Origin: Marinilabiliaceae bacterium UBA5488
GTDB taxonomy: Bacteria > Bacteroidota > Bacteroidia > Bacteroidales > Marinilabiliaceae
Assembly (NCBI GenBank): GCA_002427105.1
Contig: DIPM01000031.1
Location: 1-64,000, forward strand
Length of the DNA: 64,000 bases
Direction of reading: 5' to 3'
The notes under the pieces are model-generated. The model saw nothing but the letters and a program-made list of their open reading frames with translations. It was not told the origin of the DNA and made no database searches. Below are positions 52,960-60,739 of this stretch, in pieces. Made by a program: the position numbers and the translations under genes. The stretch's first letter is position 1. Every line of letters starts with the position of its first letter.

Positions 52960-53955
52960 CTACGGCACCTCGATGGTGTTCAATATCTCTGAAATTATTT
53001 CTTCGGAGCTTAGATTATTGGCTTCGGCTTCGTATGAAAGACCAATGCGGTGGCGCATAACATCGTGACAAACTGCCCTTACGTCTTCAGGTATTACATA
53101 GCCTCTGCGCTTGATAAAGGCATAGGCCTTTGATGCCATTGCCAGACTGATGCTAGCACGTGGCGAAGCGCCAAAAGAAATCATATCCTTGAATTTCTCA
53201 AGCTTGAAGTTTTCCGGGAAACGGGTTGCAAAAACTATATCAATAATGTATTTCTCAATCTTTTCGTCCATATAAACGTCCTTCACTACTTTTCGGGCGC
53301 GGATAATATCATCGGGATTGATGACTTTTGAAGCAGTGGGAAATGATTGAGCAAGGTTGTGACGAATTATCTGCTGCTCTTCGGCTTTCTCAGGATATGA
53401 GATTACTACTTTTAGCATGAAACGGTCAACTTGCGCCTCGGGTAGAGGATAGGTACCTTCCTGTTCGATTGGGTTTTGAGTGGCTAATACAAGGAAAGGC
53501 TCAGGTAGCTTATAGGTATTCTCGCCTAAAGTAACCTGACGCTCTTGCATAGCTTCAAGCAGGGCACTCTGAACCTTTGCAGGGGCACGATTTATCTCAT
53601 CTGCCAAAACAAAATTGGTGAAAATGGGACCTTTTTTGACCACAAATTCCTCGTTTCTCTGACTGTAGATCATTGTACCTATAAGGTCGGCAGGCAAGAG
53701 GTCGGGGGTAAACTGGATACGGCTGAATTTTGCATCGACAATTGTTGCCAGTGTATTGATTGCTAATGTTTTTGCCAGTCCCGGAACACCTTCCAGAAGG
53801 ATGTGTCCATCCGCAAGTAAGGCTGTGAGAAGACTCTCAACCAAATGCTTTTGTCCAACAATAACCTTATTCATTTCCAGAGTCAGAAGATCCACAAAGG
53901 AACTCTCTTGCTTAATCCGCTCATTAAGTTCTTTAATGTCAACAGTTTGGTTCAT
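52960..53955 (-). CDS. MoxR-family AAA+ ATPase
   Basis: A 331-residue AAA+ protein. Walker A lies in LLEGVPGLAKT, Walker B in VLADEINRAPAK, and sensor 1 in VLATQNPIEQEGTYPLPEAQ, whose following VDRFM supplies the MoxR hallmark. MoxR ATPases act as chaperones that insert metals or mature VWA complexes. The frame opens at 54030, but ATG 53955 (MNQTVDIKELN) lies downstream of the predicted promoter. First gene of the bat operon. Confidence 0.93.
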   Translation of the reverse strand: MNQTVDIKELNERIKQESSFVDLLTLEMNKVIVGQKHLVESLLTALLADGHILLEGVPGLAKTLAINTLATIVDAKFSRIQFTPDLLPADLIGTMIYSQRNEEFVVKKGPIFTNFVLADEINRAPAKVQSALLEAMQERQVTLGENTYKLPEPFLVLATQNPIEQEGTYPLPEAQVDRFMLKVVISYPEKAEEQQIIRHNLAQSFPTASKVINPDDIIRARKVVKDVYMDEKIEKYIIDIVFATRFPENFKLEKFKDMISFGASPRASISLAMASKAYAFIKRRGYVIPEDVRAVCHDVMRHRIGLSYEAEANNLSSEEIISEILNTIEVP

Positions 53956-54002
53956 AACTATATTGTTTATTTTCGTTTGAGAATAATTATTCGATTTGAT
54001 TT

Positions 54003-54034
54003 CAAATATAATAAGATTGCAGGAAAGCATGAAA
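54003..54034 (-). promoter_or_regulatory. Promoter of the moxR-bat operon
   Basis: Minus strand: TTTC (54034-54031), 20 bases, then a perfect TATATTTG (54010-54003). Transcription would start near 53996, about 41 bases before ATG 53955, excluding the longer start at 54030. Confidence 0.7.
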
Positions 54035-54354
54035 ATCCTACGCTTTTCGGCATTCTTACTATCAATAATTGTTCCAAACTCAACTAAGATTGTTTATAAT
54101 AAATCCCTGTTGTCCGGTAAAAGTGATTGGATTCCTCGCAAAGCTCCGAATGACATTGCCATTGGGGGTTTAAAGGTTGGAGGTGTTTGTTAAACTTATA
54201 TTAATGTCCGGTAACATTCACTATGCTTATCGAGCAGCCAGGATTGCTTGAAGAGATATAAAAAATAAAGAGACAAAAAAGCCCTTAATTGTTTGGAAAT
54301 TTAAATAGGACTAATTAATCTTGTACCATTATTAATCATAACAAATCAAGTATA
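54035..54354. other. Intergenic with a repeated TGTCCGGTAA
   Basis: About 320 bases. The 10-mer TGTCCGGTAA occurs at 54111-54120 and 54205-54214 in direct orientation. A short frame across it (53996-54193, plus) has no recognisable protein. This may be a decayed mobile element or chance; I would not call a gene. Confidence 0.4.
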
Positions 54355-54900
54355 ATGAAACATAGATTAAAATTACTTTCGCTCTTACTGATTCTTTTGT
54401 CAGTATCCTTTATAGCCTGCGATGATGACGACGATGATAAAGAGTTGAGCGTGGATAGTGAGTTAATTATAGGAGAGTGGAAGGTGGAAAAACTTTCTAC
54501 AAAAATGACAATAACTACCGAAGGTTCCGGGGAGAGCTATACTTCAATTTCGGAGCCTGTAGCTACCATGGTATTTTATGAAGATGGAAGCGGAGTTTCA
54601 TATAATACGGTTGAAGAAGAAGTAAATGAAGTAGCCTTTGAATGGTCAGTTGAAGCTCAGAATCTGCGTATAGATTTTGAGACTGAAGGGGGAGGAGGCA
54701 ATCCGGGCGGCAATATGCCGGGTCCGGGCTCTGAGTTCTCTTTTACTATGGACGATATGACTGCTATACCGGCGCTTCCTCTTGAAGTAACTAAGATTAA
54801 CGACGAAATTATGAACGCTAAATATCTCTCAAATTATGCTAACAGTCCTGTAAAAATAGAAATGATAATTGAACTAAGCAGAGTTAATTCTATTAATTAG
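54355..54900 (+). CDS. Lipocalin-like surface lipoprotein
   Basis: A 181-residue lipoprotein. The signal peptide ends at FIAC (Cys22) and is followed at once by six Asp. In Bacteroidota an acidic run right after the lipid Cys acts as a signal for export to the cell surface. The mature part has the lipocalin-like start IIGEWKVEKLS and a Gly/Pro-rich loop (GGGGNPGGNMPGPGS) near residue 120. The ligand is unknown. Confidence 0.75.
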   Translation: MKHRLKLLSLLLILLSVSFIACDDDDDDKELSVDSELIIGEWKVEKLSTKMTITTEGSGESYTSISEPVATMVFYEDGSGVSYNTVEEEVNEVAFEWSVEAQNLRIDFETEGGGGNPGGNMPGPGSEFSFTMDDMTAIPALPLEVTKINDEIMNAKYLSNYANSPVKIEMIIELSRVNSIN

Positions 54901-54965
54901 CGGATTGAATTTATTATCTTTCCGTTTAAATAGATTGTAAATTACCTGTTTAGATATTATGGGAT

Positions 54966-55175
54966 ATGTTTGAAGAAAGTGATTTTGTTTGTCGGCATTT
55001 GCAACTGACGAAAGGGGATATTGTTAAGGTTATTAGGGAAAAGAATTTATCATCGTTTACCGAAATACAGGATGAAACAGACGCCGGAACTGTTTGTGGC
55101 ACCTGTGTTTCGGATATTGAAGATGTTTTGGAAGAGGAACTTGAGCTACGCCGTAACGGCAATTCACCTCAGTAA
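54966..55175 (+). CDS. BFD-like [2Fe-2S] protein
   Basis: A 69-residue protein matching the bacterioferritin-associated ferredoxin-like fold: VCRHLQLTKGDIVKVI then GTVCGTCVSDIEDVL. The ligands would be Cys9, Cys44 and Cys47. The fourth position of the usual C-x-C is His11. It could hold an Fe-S cluster with one His ligand, as some Bacteroidota homologues suggest. Its 3' end overlaps the queA end by 12 bases on the opposite strand. Confidence 0.8.
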   Translation: MFEESDFVCRHLQLTKGDIVKVIREKNLSSFTEIQDETDAGTVCGTCVSDIEDVLEEELELRRNGNSPQ

Positions 55176-56366
55176 TAGTGAGCTGTCGCCATAGCTCAGG
55201 AAACGGTAGTCATGCGCTAAAGCTTGCTTATATACCTCTTTCCAATTGTCGCCTATCAAGGCGGCAATGAGTAGGAGCAAGGTACTTCTGGGCTGGTGAA
55301 AGTTGGTGATTATCCCATCCACGGTTTTGAAACTGTAGCCGGGTGCAATAATAATTGAAGTGGATGCTTTGAATGATTTTAGCTCTTGCTTTTCGAGTTC
55401 GCTGATTAGATGGCCCAGCGCATCCGTTCTGGTCATCGTTGAAGTGAGTTCAAGGCCGTCCCACTGTTTGATATGCCTGTAAGGCTCTTGCTTTTGCAGA
55501 AGTGCAGCCGCACAATACAGCGACTCGAGGGTTCTTACCGAAGTTGTTCCCACCGCGATAACCGGTCCGCTGTGACTAGCTATTTTCCTGAGAGTAGGCA
55601 AGTTGACTTCAAAGTGCTCGGTATGCATCTCATGCTCACTTATGCTATCGGCTTTAACAGGTTTGAAAGTACCTGCGCCTACATGCAAGGTGAGTTCAGC
55701 ACTTGCAATCCCTTTTTCTGTCAAGATCTTCATTATGCCATCTGTAAAGTGCAGCCCCGCAGTTGGTGCGGCCACGCTGCCCTGATATTTAGAATAAACA
55801 GTCTGATAACGCTCTATGTCAATTTCCTCGTCTTCCCGCTCGAGGTAAGGAGGAATGGGGGTGTGACCCAAATTTTCGAGAATGTCCGCAAAACTGTAGT
55901 CCTTGTTTCCCCACGAAAATTCGATTACCGAGCCGTTAGTTAGCCTTTCAATTACAAGTGCCTTTATCTCCAGGGTTACACCTCCAAGCTCAGCTTGCGC
56001 GTAAACGGGCCCTTCTTTCCACTTTTTTTGATTTCCCACCATGCAAATCCACTGCACCTGGCTGCGCGACTGAAAAGCAAGAGCTGTGTCTGAAGGTTGA
56101 TATGGTTCCAGACAAAAGATTTCTACACGAGCACCTGATTGCTTCTTGAACTGCAAGCGGGCCCTAATAACCCTTGTGTTATTAAAAACCAAAAGAGTAT
56201 TATCGGGTAAAAAATCAGCAAGCTGCCTAAATGCCGAATGTGCAATATGGCCTTTATTGTAAACTAGTAGCTTAGAGTCGTCTCTTTTTTCTAAAGGATA
56301 TCTGGCAATTCTTTCAGGGGGAAGGATATACTGATAATCAGATATGTTTATTTGCGGAATGCTCAT
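55164..56366 (-). CDS. queA: tRNA preQ1(34) ribosyltransferase-isomerase
   Basis: A 400-residue QueA, somewhat longer than the usual 340-360. It moves the ribosyl part of S-adenosylmethionine to preQ1 in tRNA to give epoxyqueuosine. Conserved segments are DYQYILPPERIARYPLEKRD, the GSVAAPTAGLHFT motif and LTLHVGAGTFKPVK, then ITNFHQPRSTLLLLIAALIG. The extra length is a central insertion near residues 95-165. The end overlaps the BFD-like gene. Confidence 0.95.
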   Translation of the reverse strand: MSIPQINISDYQYILPPERIARYPLEKRDDSKLLVYNKGHIAHSAFRQLADFLPDNTLLVFNNTRVIRARLQFKKQSGARVEIFCLEPYQPSDTALAFQSRSQVQWICMVGNQKKWKEGPVYAQAELGGVTLEIKALVIERLTNGSVIEFSWGNKDYSFADILENLGHTPIPPYLEREDEEIDIERYQTVYSKYQGSVAAPTAGLHFTDGIMKILTEKGIASAELTLHVGAGTFKPVKADSISEHEMHTEHFEVNLPTLRKIASHSGPVIAVGTTSVRTLESLYCAAALLQKQEPYRHIKQWDGLELTSTMTRTDALGHLISELEKQELKSFKASTSIIIAPGYSFKTVDGIITNFHQPRSTLLLLIAALIGDNWKEVYKQALAHDYRFLSYGDSSLLLR

Positions 56367-56388
56367 TACGATTTTAGTTTTATGGCAG

Positions 56389-56420
56389 CAAAAATACTTA
56401 ACTTTGAGCCATTAATTCAA
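56389..56420 (-). promoter_or_regulatory. Promoter of queA
   Basis: Minus strand: TTG near 56420-56418, 21 bases, then TATTTTTG (56396-56389). A start near 56382 gives a leader of about 16 bases before ATG 56366. Confidence 0.55.
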
Positions 56421-56470
56421 TCAATTTAGAAATAATGAGACTTGCCATCTTAACTAAACGATATTAAATA

Positions 56471-57520
56471 ATGAGAGTAGAAAAGGGTGATAGAGTAAGA
56501 TTTTTAAACGAAGTTGGAGGCGGAATAGTAACCAGAATGGAGGGAAGCCTGGCTTTTGTGGAAGACGAGGATGGCTTTGAAATACCGGTTCCCGGTTTTG
56601 AAGTTGTGGTGGTTGAAAAGCATGGACAAAGCAGCTCTTCTGACGATAATAAGGAGGGTTCTGCGAATGTTCAAGCGAGTGTAAATGAGGATGTGTCGCA
56701 AGCCGAGGCCTATCATGAAGAACTTGAAGAAAGCGGTCAGGATGATTTTAACCCCCGCTTTTATCTGGCCTATATCAAGACAGGTAATAATCAGACAGAA
56801 GAGGGAAAGTTGCAATCCTACATAATCAATGACAGCAATTACTATGTTGCTTATCTTATTTCATCGCCCGGTCAGGATGGTTTGATGTATGCCAAACATC
56901 AGGGTATGATGGAGCCAAATAGCAAGTTGCCTCTTGAAGAAAGTTTAGCCCGAGATTTGGATATTATTTATCATATCCAGCTAATACTATTTAAGAAAGG
57001 CAAAGGCTTTCCTGCTATCAACCCCGTGTCGGCTTCAGTACAGATAAAAGCGCGGAAGTTTTATAAGGAAAACAGCTTTAGAGCAAATGATTTCTTTTTC
57101 CAGCCGGCAGTACTTTTTTCGTTGATTAAAAATGAATTGGAGAAAAAAATGGATCTTCTTTCGGCAAAGGATACTCAGCAGATTATTATGGAAAAGGAGA
57201 GGGAGGAGCTTCCTGTTAGGGCTAAGCGCAGAAACACTCCGGAAATGGAGGAGGTTGACTTGCATATCAATGAGTTAATCGATTATAGCGAGGGCATGTC
57301 AAATAGCGAAATTCTTCAGATTCAATTAGACAGGTTTCATTTTGTTATTGAGCAGAATAAGAAGAATAAAGGTAAGAAGATAGTTTTTATACATGGTGTA
57401 GGAAATGGAGTCTTGAAGAATGAAATCAGGAAGCTCTTGGAGCGTAAGTATAAAGGACTGAACTATCAGGATGCCTCATTTCGCGAATATGGCTTTGGAG
57501 CAACAATGGTGATTATTTAA
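56471..57520 (+). CDS. DUF2027 protein with C-terminal Smr domain
   Basis: A 349-residue protein. Residues 1-45 form an SH3-like start (GDRVRFLNEVGGGIVTRMEG), followed by an acidic linker, the DUF2027 region (about 95-245) and an Smr endonuclease-like domain (EVDLHINELIDYSEGMSN, then IVFIHGVGNGVLKNEIRKLL). Smr domains cut or bind nucleic acids, as in MutS2. The combination is typical of Bacteroidota, with unknown substrate. The end overlaps the next gene by 8 bases on the other strand. Confidence 0.88.
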   Translation: MRVEKGDRVRFLNEVGGGIVTRMEGSLAFVEDEDGFEIPVPGFEVVVVEKHGQSSSSDDNKEGSANVQASVNEDVSQAEAYHEELEESGQDDFNPRFYLAYIKTGNNQTEEGKLQSYIINDSNYYVAYLISSPGQDGLMYAKHQGMMEPNSKLPLEESLARDLDIIYHIQLILFKKGKGFPAINPVSASVQIKARKFYKENSFRANDFFFQPAVLFSLIKNELEKKMDLLSAKDTQQIIMEKEREELPVRAKRRNTPEMEEVDLHINELIDYSEGMSNSEILQIQLDRFHFVIEQNKKNKGKKIVFIHGVGNGVLKNEIRKLLERKYKGLNYQDASFREYGFGATMVII

Positions 57521-58736
57521 GCACGCCTGAAAGCGTTTCATAAATCGCGTTTCGAAAAATATAGCTGCCATTTAATTGTCCCGGACTGACCTGGTCGTTG
57601 CCCCTTATCAGGCGTCCGTTGATTATTAGTGAGTCGATATCAGCCCTTAACAGCGAGGTGTTTGCACCGCGCATATTTGTACCCTCTTCATTCACGGGCG
57701 ACCATACAATCAAATCGGCATCTGAGCCGGCCAGTAGAGCCCCTTTCTGCGGATATGAACCGAAAATCTTGGAGGGACGTGTGGCGTACATATTGCATAA
57801 GAGTTTCAGACTATTCTTTGTGATCCTTTTGCCTTTTGTCAGTTGATGAATAAAAGAATAGGAGGAGCTGTTTTCAATAAATTGCTCCCTCTTGATGGGT
57901 GGTGTGAGAAGAGGAGGGTCAAGTACAATATTTTCGTTGGAAGCCAAACTCGTGAATTGCTCGGCAGTGAAAGCGCCGGGAATGTTTTTGGCTGAATCAG
58001 GAGGACTGACAGCTGCGAAAACTGCATCGCCCTCGTTGAAATTATCAAAGACTACTTCCAGCTCCTCAATCGACACCAGGTCACTTACCAAAACTGGGCA
58101 GCCGAAAGATTTTATATGTGCCACAGCTTCTTTCAGGGTTTGAAGATAAACAGAGAAAAATGTGGGATTGCTAATAAGCGTTGATTTCTTAATTGTAGCA
58201 GTACTAAGGACAAGCAGGAGTTGATTGGATGCTATGTACTCAAATATTGAGTTGAACTCACCGGAAATTATTTTATGGACATGCTTCCATTTTAAGTAAA
58301 ATGACGATACCCCTTCATGTATATAGCAGTGATTCAGTGCTTCTGTAGTTAGCTGACTGCATGTCGAAGCGTCCAGATGGAGACTGAAATCACTAATTAT
58401 CGGCTTGCTTTTATCGATGGTGCCGGCAATAGTAGTTTTGTAATCCGCTGTTTGAGAGATTTTAAGCGTGTCCATCAAGAAAGTGCTGCCATGAGAAAGA
58501 GCAATATAAATCGTAGAAGCCTGGTTGGATTCATCTACTTTAAGAAAGGGTGAGCGGAAATGTATCAAGCCCGGAAGGATGTATTTATCTTCAACATCGA
58601 TTATCAAAACATCGGGATCGGGCAGGGCTATTTCAGGTTTAATAAGTACTATCCTCTTGCCACTAATAAGCATATCGCCTTTAATGACTTTTTCCGGCTG
58701 GACTATTGTGCCGTTTTTAAGTAGGATATATTTCAT
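57513..58736 (-). CDS. Dihydroorotase-like amidohydrolase, metal site degenerate
   Basis: A 407-residue amidohydrolase-fold protein. The N-terminal beta part is KYILLKNGTIVQPEKVIKGD, and the C-terminal sign LLAGSDADLIVWSP plus INGRLIRG are as in dihydroorotase and dihydropyrimidinase. The usual D-x-H-x-H after the first strand is replaced by YILPGLIHFRSPF, and I cannot find the Lys or the usual metal-binding His set. It is therefore probably a non-catalytic or altered form. The frame reaches up to 58784, but ATG 58736 (MKYILLKNG) starts the fold. Confidence 0.78.
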   Translation of the reverse strand: MKYILLKNGTIVQPEKVIKGDMLISGKRIVLIKPEIALPDPDVLIIDVEDKYILPGLIHFRSPFLKVDESNQASTIYIALSHGSTFLMDTLKISQTADYKTTIAGTIDKSKPIISDFSLHLDASTCSQLTTEALNHCYIHEGVSSFYLKWKHVHKIISGEFNSIFEYIASNQLLLVLSTATIKKSTLISNPTFFSVYLQTLKEAVAHIKSFGCPVLVSDLVSIEELEVVFDNFNEGDAVFAAVSPPDSAKNIPGAFTAEQFTSLASNENIVLDPPLLTPPIKREQFIENSSSYSFIHQLTKGKRITKNSLKLLCNMYATRPSKIFGSYPQKGALLAGSDADLIVWSPVNEEGTNMRGANTSLLRADIDSLIINGRLIRGNDQVSPGQLNGSYIFRNAIYETLSGVLK

Positions 58737-58848
58737 TTTATCGCTTAATAGCTTAAATATAGCATAATAAATTTTGAAGTTCAATGGCTGTTTGGCACGA
58801 TTTAAGATTAATTGACTATTGAAATGCCGTTTACCCGGAAAAGAGGGC

Positions 58849-58856
58849 TAATTTTG
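58849..58856 (+). promoter_or_regulatory. -7 element for the EamA transporter gene
   Basis: TAATTTTG matches TAnnTTTG, 23 bases before ATG 58879. The -33 region shows no clear TTTG. Confidence 0.5.
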
Positions 58857-58878
58857 CGGTCTAAATGAACTGTTTGCT

Positions 58879-59769
58879 ATGACGTGGTTAATTCTTACCA
58901 TCTTTTCCGCTTTTTTTCTCGGAGTTTATGAAGTTACAAAAAAGCAGGCCTTACGTGATAATGCTGTTTGGTTAGTGCTTTTATTCGGTACCTTTAGTAG
59001 CGCTATTATTTTTATTCCTTTGGTCTTGCTTTCCAAATGGGGCTCAATAAACGATAGCTCCTTAATTTTCGTACCGGTTATTACCCTGCGTGAGCACCTT
59101 CTGATTCTATTGAAGACGGCTATTGTCCTCACGTCATGGATTTTTTCGTATTTTTCACTTAAGCATCTGCCTCTTACTATCGCCTCGCCTATTAGAGCTA
59201 CTGCTCCTGTATGGACTCTGCTGGGCGCCTTGATTATTTATAAAGAAAGATTGACTCCGATGCAGTGGACCGGCTTACTGCTTACCTTCCTGTTTTTTTA
59301 TCTTTTTTCGGTAGCCGGAAGTCGTGAAGGTATTTCCTTTAAGAATAACCGATGGATATGGTTTGCAATATTAGGGACCCTCTTTGCCTCGGCAAGTGCC
59401 CTCTTTGATAAGTTTTTGATTAGAAGTGTTGACCGCATGGCTGTTCAGGCCTATTTCTCGATTTACCAGGTCCTCCTTTTAGCTCCCCTGGTATTCGTTA
59501 TTCGTAAAACGATGACTAATCCTCTTCCATTTATCTGGAGATGGAGCGTCCCGCTAATTGGCGTGTTTCTGGTGATAGCTGATTTTTTATATTTTTACGC
59601 CCTCGATTTTGAAGCCTCACTGATATCGGTAGTATCGATAATGCGACGAGGAAGCGTGATAGTCTCCTTTGTTTTTGGAGCTATACTTTTTAGGGAAAAG
59701 AATATTACCCGAAAGGCATTTCTGCTTGCCGGAATTTTAGCCGGTCTTATAATACTGATTTTAGGATAA
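58879..59769 (+). CDS. EamA/DMT-family transporter
   Basis: A 296-residue protein with ten hydrophobic segments in two EamA repeats. The first repeat has LGVYEVTKKQALRDNAVWL and PIRATAPVWTLLGALIIYKERLTP, where the Pro and Glu are typical. The second ends in FVFGAILFREKNI. Substrate unknown; drug/metabolite export or nucleotide-sugar and amino-acid transport are possible. Confidence 0.88.
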   Translation: MTWLILTIFSAFFLGVYEVTKKQALRDNAVWLVLLFGTFSSAIIFIPLVLLSKWGSINDSSLIFVPVITLREHLLILLKTAIVLTSWIFSYFSLKHLPLTIASPIRATAPVWTLLGALIIYKERLTPMQWTGLLLTFLFFYLFSVAGSREGISFKNNRWIWFAILGTLFASASALFDKFLIRSVDRMAVQAYFSIYQVLLLAPLVFVIRKTMTNPLPFIWRWSVPLIGVFLVIADFLYFYALDFEASLISVVSIMRRGSVIVSFVFGAILFREKNITRKAFLLAGILAGLIILILG

Positions 59770-59819
59770 AGGCATCATTGCTTATTAGTTAGCCCGGATG
59801 ACTATCTTAAATTAAAGAT

Positions 59820-59852
59820 GTAGAGACGCGAAGCTCCGCATCTCTACCAAGT
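59820..59852. terminator. Terminator hairpin between EamA and mini-gene
   Basis: GTAGAGACGCG at 59820-59830 pairs with CGCATCTCTAC at 59837-59847 with one mismatch, followed by T-rich sequence. It serves both convergent genes. Confidence 0.7.
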
Positions 59853-59853
59853 T

Positions 59854-60012
59854 TTATTTACAGTCGCAGCTGCCTCCGCATTCACATTGCTCTTTGCCGC
59901 CGCCTGATTTGCAGGCACAGTTGCCTCCACATCCACAGCCCGAATCGTCGTGCGTTGAAGATCCACTAAAAATGAATACTTCACCTTTTTCTGTTTCATA
60001 TTTATTGCCCAT
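59854..60012 (-). CDS. Metallothionein-like Cys-rich mini-protein
   Basis: A 52-residue frame that is easy to miss by length. It starts MGNKYETEKGEVFIFSGSST, then has two Cys repeats: CGCGGNCAC at residues 26-34 and CECGGSCDC at 43-51, separated by KSGGGKEQ. All eight Cys lie in C-x-C pairs, the pattern of metallothioneins and of soft-metal-binding peptides. His21 and Asp22-23 may add ligands. There is no signal peptide. Metal storage or detoxification in the cytosol is inferred from composition. Confidence 0.7.
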   Translation of the reverse strand: MGNKYETEKGEVFIFSGSSTHDDSGCGCGGNCACKSGGGKEQCECGGSCDCK

Positions 60013-60109
60013 GGTCTGTTAGTTTAAATTTGGCAATACAAAGTAAGTAATAAGATATATAAGAAACAAGACTAAAATATCCGAAATAGGAAAGTTACTG
60101 AAATTATTA

Positions 60110-60117
60110 TAGTTTTG
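60110..60117 (+). promoter_or_regulatory. -7 element for the acetyltransferase gene
   Basis: TAGTTTTG matches TAnnTTTG, 45 bases before ATG 60162. No clear -33 element. Confidence 0.4.
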
Positions 60118-60161
60118 CCTTAATAAAGTGCTATGAATAATTTGCGAATAAGGCATTAGGT

Positions 60162-60731
60162 ATGGAGAGCAATGAGGTTAATGTTGACTTATCGGCTTAT
60201 GACAACTCATGGTTTAAGCCGGGGAGGACAGTTTTTGTTCGCTCCTTGTGGTATTTAACTAATGTTTTGTTTTTTATCAATCCTCTAAATCCGTCATCAG
60301 GTCTTAAGGTGTTCTTTCTGAGGCTGTTTGGTGCGCGCGTGGGAAGTGGAGTTGTAGTCAAGCCCGGAGTAAATATTAAGTACCCCTGGAACCTTGCAAT
60401 CAATGATTATAGCTGGATAGGCGAAAATGTATGGATAGACAGTCTGGGTCAGGTTACAATCGGAAAGAACTGCTGCATTTCGCAGGGAGCGCTGATTCTG
60501 AACGGCAATCATGACTACACAAAACGCCGCTTCGATCTGATAGTAAAGCCTATTACTATTGAAGACGGAGTCTGGATCGGCGCAAAATCGGTGGTGGCTC
60601 CCGGTGTTGTTTGTGGAAGCCACTCCGTACTAAGCGCGATGAGCGTTGCATCGGCCGATATGGAGCCTTATTCGATATACCGTGGCAACCCTGCCATAAG
60701 GCTGCGCAATCGTGAGCTAACAAACAGCTGA
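60162..60731 (+). CDS. WcaF-like hexapeptide acetyltransferase
   Basis: A 189-residue protein with an N-terminal helix pair then a left-handed beta-helix of hexapeptide units (VGSGVVVKPGVNIKYPWNLA, then IGKNCCISQGALILNGNHD, ending GVWIGAKSVVAPGVVCGSHS). It resembles WcaF of colanic-acid synthesis, an O-acetyltransferase using acetyl-CoA. The neighbouring Wzi- and Wzc-like genes support a role in exopolysaccharide or capsule decoration. Confidence 0.87.
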   Translation: MESNEVNVDLSAYDNSWFKPGRTVFVRSLWYLTNVLFFINPLNPSSGLKVFFLRLFGARVGSGVVVKPGVNIKYPWNLAINDYSWIGENVWIDSLGQVTIGKNCCISQGALILNGNHDYTKRRFDLIVKPITIEDGVWIGAKSVVAPGVVCGSHSVLSAMSVASADMEPYSIYRGNPAIRLRNRELTNS

Positions 60732-60739
60732 CTTGTAGG

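Noticed and set aside
53996..54193. Plus-strand frame of 65 codons before the lipoprotein gene
   Set aside because: No homology-like motif, overlaps the bat promoter on the other strand and contains one of two TGTCCGGTAA repeats; treated as non-coding.
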